Shown in pieces: positions 7,724 through 13,829 of a stretch of DNA of 15,494 nt. The stretch is from assembly GCA_964626595.1 (NCBI GenBank), contig CAZVFU010000053.1, positions 1-15,494 on the forward strand, written 5' to 3'. The DNA comes from JAWLFI01 sp964626595 (GTDB taxonomy: Bacteria > Bacteroidota > Bacteroidia > Chitinophagales > Saprospiraceae). Positions within the stretch are counted from its first letter, which is position 1; each line of letters opens with the position of its first letter. A program made the translations under genes and the position numbers. The notes beneath the pieces are model-generated. The model was not told the DNA's origin. It was given only the letters and a program-made list of their open reading frames with translations, and ran no database searches.

Positions 7724-7866
7724 TTTTTTAGGGTGTTTCCCCGCCCCGCCACCTTTAGTATTGAGGCGGGGCGGGGTCGGGCTATGCGGGGGTTCCGTAC
7801 TCGAGGACGCCGCAGGCGTCCCTCGGTACCCGCTCGCGATGCGCGCGGCCCCTCCTATCCCTAACA
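7724..7866 (+). repeat. GC-rich palindromic intergenic element E2
   Basis: A GC-rich island sits between the divergent murA promoter and the membrane-protein gene. It begins with a T-run and GGGTGT (7724-7736). A perfect 12-bp stem follows: CCCCGCCCCGCC (7739-7750) with GGCGGGGCGGGG (7765-7776), 14-nt loop. The core GTCGGGCTAT is at 7776-7785 and GTACTCG at 7797-7803. A second hairpin pairs GAGGACGCC (7803-7811) with GGCGTCC(C)TC (7815-7824), loop GCA, one bulged C, and GTAC/GGTACC can extend it. The tail is C-rich (CCCCTCCTATCCCTAAC, ending near 7866). Element E3 at the right edge shares the core and layout on the opposite strand. It contains no credible open reading frame. From memory, GC-rich repeats carrying GGGCG and GTCGGGCTAT are common between genes in Bacteroidota genomes; this could not be checked. 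Confidence 0.7.
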
Positions 7867-7966
7867 CAAGGCAATGAATTTGGCATTTATTCTTTCAAAA
7901 CCCAGATTTTTCGATCATAAAACCCCTCCTGAAAATCGGATAATCTACCGTTTGTATTTTAGTTTG

Positions 7967-7974
7967 TAATTTTG
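7967..7974 (+). promoter_or_regulatory. Probable -7 promoter box for the membrane-protein gene
   Basis: TAATTTTG at 7967-7974 matches TAnnTTTG exactly. TTTG occurs upstream at 7951, but only 12 bp away, closer than the usual -33 spacing. A leader of roughly 55 nt would precede ATG 8038. The remaining DNA between E2 and this box (7867-7966) shows nothing else recognisable. Confidence 0.45.
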
Positions 7975-8037
7975 TCCTAATTCATAACAGTATCGTGCGG
8001 CCTAAAGAACACGGCAAATAAACTTAAAAGCAAGAAA

Positions 8038-8868
8038 ATGGCTAAAAAGAAATCGGATAAAAAGGTGACTCGAGTAGAGGGTGGATCATCTCAGCCTGAA
8101 GAGCAGAAGAGTTCAGGTACCTTTCGCCCGACCGAAGAAAATAAAGGCAAAGCCAAACAGCTTCGTTTATTTGCTGTATTATCATGGATTTTAGCCTTAG
8201 GCGCTCAGGGAGGTGCTATTTATCTACTATTTCAACCCCCGGTCATGATGACCTGGCTGATTGTTTTAATTGGGATTGATTTGATCTTAGCGGTGGTAGG
8301 AGCACAACTATGGAAGAAGTCAAACCGGCTCGACCCACCCTCAGAGAAAAATGGATTCTTGTTTTTTATGCAAAGCCAATTGGGTTTGGTTGCCGCGATT
8401 ATCGCGTTCCTGCCATTGATCATATTCATCTTTACCAGTAAGAATCTGGATAAAAAACAAAAGGGCATTTTGGGTGGAGTCGCCGTTGTCGCCCTCTTAA
8501 TTGCAGGAATTGCCGGTGTGGACTTCAATCCCCCTTCTGTGGAGCAATATACGGAGCAGACGAAATTCGTAGAGAAAATAAATAACAACCAAAATCTGGT
8601 ATACTGGACAAAATCAGGGACGGTGTATCACCTGGAATCGGGATGTTCTTACATCAATACCGATCGTACAGACGAGATATTTGAGGGAACAGTCGCTCAG
8701 GCCCGCGAACTCAAGAACATCACCAATCTCTGCAGCCTTTGTGAACGCCGCGCCTTAAAGAATAACAATCTCGACAAATCGGAAGTTGAACAAGAGATTG
8801 AATCCGAAATGGAAGCGGAGGAAAGCGGCCTTGAGTCCGATGCAGAGGGTACCATGAACGAAGAGTAA
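8038..8868 (+). CDS. Unrecognised membrane protein with a possible His/Cys metal-binding segment
   Basis: A 276-residue protein I do not recognise as a named family. It begins with a Lys-rich, probably cytoplasmic tail (1-42). About four hydrophobic helices follow, near 43-65, 70-92, 107-133 and 142-161. A soluble C-terminal part then contains VYWTKSGTVYHLESGCSY...LCSLCERRA. In it, His198-x4-Cys203 and Cys232-x2-Cys235 could form a zinc site. The layout (YH...C, then a helix with an Ala-Arg, then CxxC) resembles the small 'YHxxxC...CxxC' modules found at the ends of some bacterial nucleases and surface proteins, a recollection rather than a match. The end (245-276) is strongly acidic. It stands alone, with a promoter box upstream and a strong terminator 11 bp after its stop. 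Its place between murA and the DUF4290 gene looks like an insertion into a usually compact neighbourhood. Confidence 0.75.
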   Translation: MAKKKSDKKVTRVEGGSSQPEEQKSSGTFRPTEENKGKAKQLRLFAVLSWILALGAQGGAIYLLFQPPVMMTWLIVLIGIDLILAVVGAQLWKKSNRLDPPSEKNGFLFFMQSQLGLVAAIIAFLPLIIFIFTSKNLDKKQKGILGGVAVVALLIAGIAGVDFNPPSVEQYTEQTKFVEKINNNQNLVYWTKSGTVYHLESGCSYINTDRTDEIFEGTVAQARELKNITNLCSLCERRALKNNNLDKSEVEQEIESEMEAEESGLESDAEGTMNEE

Positions 8869-8879
8869 GAGCTGAATCA

Positions 8880-8913
8880 AAAAAGCCCCGGTCAGTAATG
8901 GCCGGGGCTTTTT
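8880..8913. terminator. Bidirectional Rho-independent terminator between convergent genes
   Basis: AAAAAGCCCCGG (8880-8891) pairs perfectly with CCGGGGCTTTTT (8902-8913). The stem continues inward by TCA/TGG (one wobble) to a GTAA tetraloop at 8895-8898, again GNRA-type. The A-run on the left and T-run on the right let it work in both directions. It would end the membrane-protein transcript and the leftward operon that finishes at 8937. Confidence 0.92.
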
Positions 8914-8936
8914 ATCTGCATCTAATGCAGGGGATT

Positions 8937-9590
8937 CTAATTTCTGCGCCGCGATCTGGAATTACGTCGGCGCCGACCTTTAGATCGACCCCGCTTCCGA
9001 CGGTTATTTCCTTTATTCGAAGAGTTGTTATTCAAACCCTCAATTCGTTCATTTTCATCGAGGTCCAACTTACCCTTAGAAATTCGCTTTAAATCGGCTT
9101 TTATATTCTCATCTGACACATAGTGTTCTTTGTGCCAGTTCTGATAAGCCACTTTCATATAGGATGCAATGACTTTTGTAAATTCATTTCGCTTCTCCTC
9201 ATCCTCCATTTCTACGGCACGATCTATCATAGACATAATATTATGTCCGTAGTGACTGTATTTCAACTCTTTTTGCGGATAGGAAAGTTGGTTTGGTTTC
9301 TTAAATCGTTCCTCTTCGCTGATTTCAGTGCCATCAGGCATCTTCACCTTCAGTTTGTAGTCCGAGATCATGACCGCGTGCTTCCACAGTTTTTCTTTCA
9401 ACTCATCTCCATCATTTCCGCCGGGATTGATTTGCTCCATGAGTTTAACGATATAGGCTGTGAAATTTTGACGCTCCTCATCGTCTTCAAGAGTACAGGC
9501 AAAATCTACTAAATTTTGTATGTGACGCCCATACTCGGGAATGAGCAATTTGTCGCGTTGAGAATTATATTCCAGGGATAAATTTTTCAT
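8937..9590 (-). CDS. DUF4290 family protein with arginine-rich tail
   Basis: A 217-residue soluble protein of the Bacteroidota-specific DUF4290 family, of unknown function. Family-like features are the N-terminal LEYNSQRDKLLIPEYGRHIQNLVDFA, KLWKHAVMISDYKLKV in the middle, YSHYGHNIMSMIDRA, and YQNWHKEHYVSDENIKADL. After an Asn/Ser/Gly spacer (NNNSSNKGNN), the last 22 residues are almost entirely Arg, Lys, Ser, Gly and Asn (RRKRGRSKGRRRRNSRSRRR). Such a tail would suit nucleic-acid or ribosome contact; that is inference. It lies 50 bp downstream of glmS on the same strand and is probably the last gene of that operon, closed by the terminator at 8880-8913. A short GCCAA/TTGGC hairpin sits in the gap (9611-9625) without a clear T-tract for this strand. 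Confidence 0.85.
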   Translation of the reverse strand: MKNLSLEYNSQRDKLLIPEYGRHIQNLVDFACTLEDDEERQNFTAYIVKLMEQINPGGNDGDELKEKLWKHAVMISDYKLKVKMPDGTEISEEERFKKPNQLSYPQKELKYSHYGHNIMSMIDRAVEMEDEEKRNEFTKVIASYMKVAYQNWHKEHYVSDENIKADLKRISKGKLDLDENERIEGLNNNSSNKGNNRRKRGRSKGRRRRNSRSRRRN

Positions 9591-9640
9591 ACTTGTGATT
9601 ACTAAATTCGGCCAAAATAATTGGCGCTCTAATGTTTTTT

Positions 9641-11482
9641 TTATTCTACCGTTACGGACTTAGCCAGATTTCTCGGTTGATCTACATCGCATCCTCGAAT
9701 GGTCGCGATATAATATGATAATAGTTGAAGAGGGATGGCGGCCATCAAAGGAGCGACGAGCTCCTCGGTATGCGGCACCTCGATAGTATAGTCAGCCATT
9801 TGGCTAATTTCCTTATCGCCTTCCTTTACAATAGCGATGACTTTACCTTTTCGGGCTTTCACCTCCTGTACATTGCTGGCAATTTTTTCATAGGCACTCT
9901 GATTGGTGGCAATGACTATAACCGGCATATTCTCATCGATAAGGGCGATGGGCCCATGCTTCATTTCAGCGGCCGGATAACCCTCGGCGTGAATATAAGA
10001 AATTTCTTTCAGTTTTAATGCGCCTTCTAAGGCCATGGGAAAGTTCGCACCCCGACCTAAGTACAAGGCATTCGGGCTTTCAGAGATATTTTCAGCTATA
10101 TATCGGATATGATCCTTTTGCTTTAATACCACTTCAATTTTCTTGGGAATGGCTTCTAACTCTAATAATAACCGTTGAAAGAAGGAATCCGGCACAAGAG
10201 CTCTTTTCCGACCTAAGTGTAAAGCCAGTAAAATAAGCAGGGTGAGTTGCCCGGTAAATGCTTTGGTTGACGCCACCCCGATTTCAGGCCCCACGTGAAT
10301 ATAAGATCCGCTGTCTGTCAATCGGGCTATAGACGAACCTACGACATTCACAATTCCGTAAGTAATAGCTCCTTTTTGTTTTGCAATTTCCAATGCCGCC
10401 ATCGTATCGGCCGTCTCTCCCGATTGGGAAAGGGCAATCACAACGTCTCCTTCATTGATTATGGGGTTTCTATACCTGAACTCAGATGCATATTCCACTT
10501 CAGTGGGGATACGAGCCAATTCCTCTATCAAGTACTCACCTATAAGTCCCGCATGCCAAGACGTACCACAACCTAGAATAATGATCCGTTCAGCTTTAGC
10601 CACGCGTTCTATGCGCTCCTCTAAACCTCCGAGTCTGACCCAACCTTCCTTTGCGTTGAGACGCCCTCGCATAGCATCTGCTACAGTTTCTGTTTGCTGA
10701 AAAATTTCTTTCAACATGAAGTGATCATAGCCCCCTTTCTCCAACTCTTCCAGTTCAAGCTCTAACTCATGCACTTTCGGGTTAAGCGTAATATTCTCCA
10801 AAGAAAAAACCTGATAGCTGCCATCTTTTTTGAGTTCACAGATCTCGTTTTCCCCGAGATATACGATTTGAGAGGTGAAGCCAACTAGTGGAGTAGCGTC
10901 AGAAGCGACGACCATTTCATCATCGCCTATTCCAAGTACCAGGGGACTCGCTTTTCGAGCCGCAACCATAGTATCAGGATCATCTTTGTCAATGACAACG
11001 ATAGCATAAGCTCCTTTCACAACTTGTAGTGCTTTGCGAACGGCCTCCCTAAGGATTAGCTCATATTTATTTTGATAATGGGCAATCAAATGAACCAGAA
11101 CTTCAGTGTCAGTCTCGGTATAAAAACGATGCCCCGCCTTTTTTAAGGCCTCCTTGAGTGAATCGTAATTTTCAATGATTCCATTATGAACCAACGCAAG
11201 CCGACCGTCATTGGATTGATGTGGATGCGCATTTAAATCGGAAGGCTCTCCATGCGTCGCCCAGCGGGTATGACCAATTCCGATGCTTCCTTTTCTATTT
11301 TTATCCTCGCTGTATTCCTTGAGTTTGGATACCTTACCTTGCTTTTTATAAATACGTAAGTTGTCGCCATCGATCAAGGCTATTCCCGCACTGTCATAGC
11401 CTCTGTATTCCAATCGCTGCAATCCATTGAGAAGGAAGGGGTACGCTTCATTTTTTCCTAAGTAAGCGACAATTCCACACAT
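9641..11482 (-). CDS. glmS: Glutamine--fructose-6-phosphate aminotransferase (isomerizing)
   Basis: Makes glucosamine-6-phosphate from fructose-6-phosphate and glutamine, the entry to UDP-GlcNAc for peptidoglycan and lipopolysaccharide; cytoplasmic. At 613 residues it is full length. The N-terminal class II glutaminase domain starts MCGIVAYLG, with Cys2 as nucleophile after Met removal. It also has YRGYDSAG (26-33), HTRWATHG (71-78), HNG (99-101) and TETDTEV (122-128). Two SIS sugar-isomerase domains follow, with GCGTSWHAG and SQSGETADT in the first, and EGALKLKEISYIHAEGY, AAEMKHGPIAL and the conserved end QPRNLAKSVTVE in the second. The start lies 9 bp after the DUF4270 stop, so the two are almost certainly co-transcribed. 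The very short leader leaves no room for a glmS ribozyme. Confidence 0.97.
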   Translation of the reverse strand: MCGIVAYLGKNEAYPFLLNGLQRLEYRGYDSAGIALIDGDNLRIYKKQGKVSKLKEYSEDKNRKGSIGIGHTRWATHGEPSDLNAHPHQSNDGRLALVHNGIIENYDSLKEALKKAGHRFYTETDTEVLVHLIAHYQNKYELILREAVRKALQVVKGAYAIVVIDKDDPDTMVAARKASPLVLGIGDDEMVVASDATPLVGFTSQIVYLGENEICELKKDGSYQVFSLENITLNPKVHELELELEELEKGGYDHFMLKEIFQQTETVADAMRGRLNAKEGWVRLGGLEERIERVAKAERIIILGCGTSWHAGLIGEYLIEELARIPTEVEYASEFRYRNPIINEGDVVIALSQSGETADTMAALEIAKQKGAITYGIVNVVGSSIARLTDSGSYIHVGPEIGVASTKAFTGQLTLLILLALHLGRKRALVPDSFFQRLLLELEAIPKKIEVVLKQKDHIRYIAENISESPNALYLGRGANFPMALEGALKLKEISYIHAEGYPAAEMKHGPIALIDENMPVIVIATNQSAYEKIASNVQEVKARKGKVIAIVKEGDKEISQMADYTIEVPHTEELVAPLMAAIPLQLLSYYIATIRGCDVDQPRNLAKSVTVE

Positions 11483-11491
11483 GTGTAATCA

Positions 11492-12856
11492 TTAAGGGGT
11501 TGAGAAAACTAAGGTTAATTTCATCGGATACTCATTGTGTTGAGGCCCTAATATGATAGAGCGACTGGCCGTTATGTTTTTCAGCCGAGGACGTATTCGA
11601 AAAGTAGGATCAACATCACCGCGGCGAACGCTTTCTACAAATTGGGTAATAAAAAGATTGTAATGCTCTCGTTTACTACCATCCGGCAGTTCTTCTTCCT
11701 CTACAAATCCACCAAATGCATCTTGGAGAAACTCTCTCGATCCGGCCTGAGACTCAGCTAAGGCGGCGTCGATCAACAATCGCAATTCTCCGTCTTCATC
11801 GGTCCGAACACCAGTGACTTGGTCCGCCGGGGGAAACAGGTTCGTCATATTTCCCGGTAGGTCAGAAGCTAGGGTAAAAGATATACTGGCGTGGTTTAAT
11901 TCGAGGTCACTATAATCTGAGAGATCCGGCAACTCAATTTCAGCCTCGACACCGGCCATGCTTTGAGTAAATACCAGCGAATCCCCTAAGTCCTGACGGC
12001 CAATGAAAGACTCTACCTCGCTATCCTCATAATTGTGAGAAAAGCTAGGCATGACTGCACTGCGATCTGTAAAACTTAAATTCATCTCCGCCGGCTCATC
12101 ATTTTCGTTTCTGTAATAAATAATCATGCGCGTTTCTGGGGTGATAAGCCGGAAGGCTAACATGGCATTTTCGCTCTCCACCGCCAGCTTAACTCCCTTG
12201 AAAGATTCGAGAAAAACTTCATTATCTGAAAGGGGTAGAGAATCATAAGCGAGAATTTCCTCACCAATACTTATATCTATTGGAATTCGAAGTTGGGGAG
12301 CTATGGTTACGGTATCGATTTCCCCCTCACTCGTTTCAAAATTAATCGTTAAAGGTTTCGATGGCTCAGCTTTAAAACCGATTTTTTGGCCAATAGGGTC
12401 GGCCTCAGTCATAAAAGTAATGTCCGACTTATAATCTGCTTCTGCATCTATGGCTTCAGTGAGCCGAAAAACCTGAATGTCGACTTCCTCGTTTTCCCAG
12501 TTCCCGTAAAAACTCGTGGAATCGTAACGCATACTTAAAACCACGGAGTCGATGGATGAATTATTGAAATCTCGGGTGTTGTCTCTGACGCGCAATTGGC
12601 CATAAATCTCAGAACGACTGGAACCCAGGTAGTCATCGTTTAGGTTTCCACATAAATACCTTGACAAATTAGCTTGTCCCTGGTATACATTAATGGGCCC
12701 CGGAGCAAGGGTCTGGGCGCGCACCGAAAGACTGTCTACTCGGGTCACAGAAATTAAATCTGTACCAATGAAATCCGTTCCAATAGAGGTGGGATTTGTG
12801 CAATTCGCAATTCCCATTACTACGAATAGTAATAGGACATACTTTGTAAATGGCAT
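11492..12856 (-). CDS. DUF4270 family lipoprotein
   Basis: A 454-residue protein of the DUF4270 family, which in Bacteroidota is usually a predicted lipoprotein of unknown function. The N-terminus MPFTKYVLLLFVVMGIANC is a type II signal peptide, with the lipidated Cys at 19. The residue before it is Asn rather than the more common Gly/Ala/Ser, so processing is likely but not textbook. The mature part begins TNPTSIGTDFIGTDLISV and is beta-rich, with typical segments such as RYLCGNLNDDYLGSSRSEIYGQL, a strand carrying IIYYRNE, and a C-terminal RPRLKNITASRSIILGPQHNEYPMKLTLVFS. No enzyme motif is visible. It sits between the GT5-like gene (22-bp gap) and glmS (9-bp gap), which points to a shared transcript and perhaps a link to envelope sugar metabolism. 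Confidence 0.88.
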   Translation of the reverse strand: MPFTKYVLLLFVVMGIANCTNPTSIGTDFIGTDLISVTRVDSLSVRAQTLAPGPINVYQGQANLSRYLCGNLNDDYLGSSRSEIYGQLRVRDNTRDFNNSSIDSVVLSMRYDSTSFYGNWENEEVDIQVFRLTEAIDAEADYKSDITFMTEADPIGQKIGFKAEPSKPLTINFETSEGEIDTVTIAPQLRIPIDISIGEEILAYDSLPLSDNEVFLESFKGVKLAVESENAMLAFRLITPETRMIIYYRNENDEPAEMNLSFTDRSAVMPSFSHNYEDSEVESFIGRQDLGDSLVFTQSMAGVEAEIELPDLSDYSDLELNHASISFTLASDLPGNMTNLFPPADQVTGVRTDEDGELRLLIDAALAESQAGSREFLQDAFGGFVEEEELPDGSKREHYNLFITQFVESVRRGDVDPTFRIRPRLKNITASRSIILGPQHNEYPMKLTLVFSTP

Positions 12857-12878
12857 GTATGATGGTTTCTAATTGAGG

Positions 12879-13706
12879 CTATTCGTCTTCCTCTTCTTCC
12901 TCTTGAATAAATTCTTTGTAATAATTGATCTGTTGTGTAACGCTATCTTCCTCCTCATCGTATGGCAAAAAGGAAATATCGGCCGATTCAGCCAGGCTTT
13001 TCATGTTCTCATTCAAATCAGCCGAGGTTGAAATCAGGCCATCAGAATAGGCGGCCGCTCCTTGATGAAAGTTGACCTTCCCATCTTGATCAAAGGCCTC
13101 TAAATTCTCTTCCTCTAAATGATGGATGAGGGCTTTTTCTAAAAAGTCTTCATCAAACTCCTGAGGAGGCGCTAAGTCATAAGCCGTGTAGAGAATCTTC
13201 GAGTTTTCAAAAATGGGCTCTGCTTTGTATGCATTTTTTATGTACGTCGGAATCAAGGAGGTCATCCAACCGTGCAAGTGAATGACATCAGGCGGCCAGC
13301 CAAATTTCTTTAATGTTTCGATCACGCCGCGACAGAAAAATATCATCCGCTCGGGATTATCCTCAAAGGCTTCATCATTTTTATCCGTAAAAACGTACTT
13401 GCGCTTAAAGAACTCGTCGTTGTCAAGGAAATAAACTTGCATCCGCGCGCCGGGTAAACTGGCCACTTTAATGATAAGAGGGTAATCCTCATCGTCAACG
13501 ATAATATTCATCCCGGAGAGCCTGACCACCTCATGCAGCCTGTGCCTTCTTTCATTGATCGTACCAAACTTTGGCATCAGAATCCGAATTTCGTAATCGG
13601 CATTTTGGGCTTTTTGTGGAAGTTTCCGGGCGATGTCTGAAATTAAGGAGGCCGTGGTGTAGGGCTTCATCTCCTGAGTAATGTAGAGAATTCTTTTTTT
13701 GTCCAT
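12879..13706 (-). CDS. Stand-alone GT5 N-domain protein (glycogen/starch synthase-like)
   Basis: A 275-residue protein matching only the N-terminal Rossmann half of glycogen synthases. Family signs are KRILYITQEMKPY at the start, RILMPKFGTINERRHRLHEVVRLSGM (41-66), DNPERMIFFCRGVIETLKK (116-134) and PDVIHLHGWMTS (139-150), the counterpart of the DVVHxHDW motif. Full GlgA enzymes have about 475 residues; the C-terminal domain that holds most of the ADP-glucose and catalytic residues is absent. The KxGGL glucan/nucleotide loop near residue 15 is also replaced (KPYTTASL). It ends in an acidic tail (QEEEEEDE). Databases commonly label such proteins 'glycogen synthase', but glycosyltransferase activity is doubtful; a binding or regulatory role is inference. 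It heads the operon with DUF4270, glmS and DUF4290, with a promoter box about 28 bp upstream. Confidence 0.85.
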   Translation of the reverse strand: MDKKRILYITQEMKPYTTASLISDIARKLPQKAQNADYEIRILMPKFGTINERRHRLHEVVRLSGMNIIVDDEDYPLIIKVASLPGARMQVYFLDNDEFFKRKYVFTDKNDEAFEDNPERMIFFCRGVIETLKKFGWPPDVIHLHGWMTSLIPTYIKNAYKAEPIFENSKILYTAYDLAPPQEFDEDFLEKALIHHLEEENLEAFDQDGKVNFHQGAAAYSDGLISTSADLNENMKSLAESADISFLPYDEEEDSVTQQINYYKEFIQEEEEEDE

Positions 13707-13733
13707 ATCCGTTCACCGTTTATTCAGTGTTCA

Positions 13734-13741
13734 CAAAAATA
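13734..13741 (-). promoter_or_regulatory. Probable -7 promoter box of the GT5-like/DUF4270/glmS/DUF4290 operon
   Basis: On the minus strand, positions 13741 to 13734 read TATTTTTG, an exact TAnnTTTG match. A clear -33 TTG is not seen. Initiation near 13727 leaves a leader of about 20 nt before ATG 13706. No terminator was found between the DUF819 stop (13830) and this box, so some readthrough from upstream is possible. Confidence 0.5.
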
Positions 13742-13829
13742 ACAAAAAATAACGAGCTTACGGAATACAGTTGCGTTCAGGCAGACGCGGACTCACATAT
13801 CTTCGAAGTAAAATGGAGATATCTCGCGC

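Noticed and set aside
8232..8588. A 118-codon antisense frame inside the membrane-protein gene.
   Set aside because: It mirrors the hydrophobic coding strand, and the plus-strand gene has a promoter box, a good start and a terminator.
9611..9625. Short hairpin GCCAA/TTGGC between glmS and DUF4290 as a terminator.
   Set aside because: The stem is only 5 bp and no T-tract follows on the minus strand, so the two genes are kept in one operon.
11483..11491. A glmS ribozyme or riboswitch upstream of glmS.
   Set aside because: Only 9 bp separate DUF4270 from glmS, and this regulatory ribozyme is known from Bacillota; there is no space for it here.
13780..13829. Imperfect ATATCT/AGATAT hairpin after DUF819 as a terminator.
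   Set aside because: The stem is short with a long loop and lacks a T-tract on the transcribed strand.
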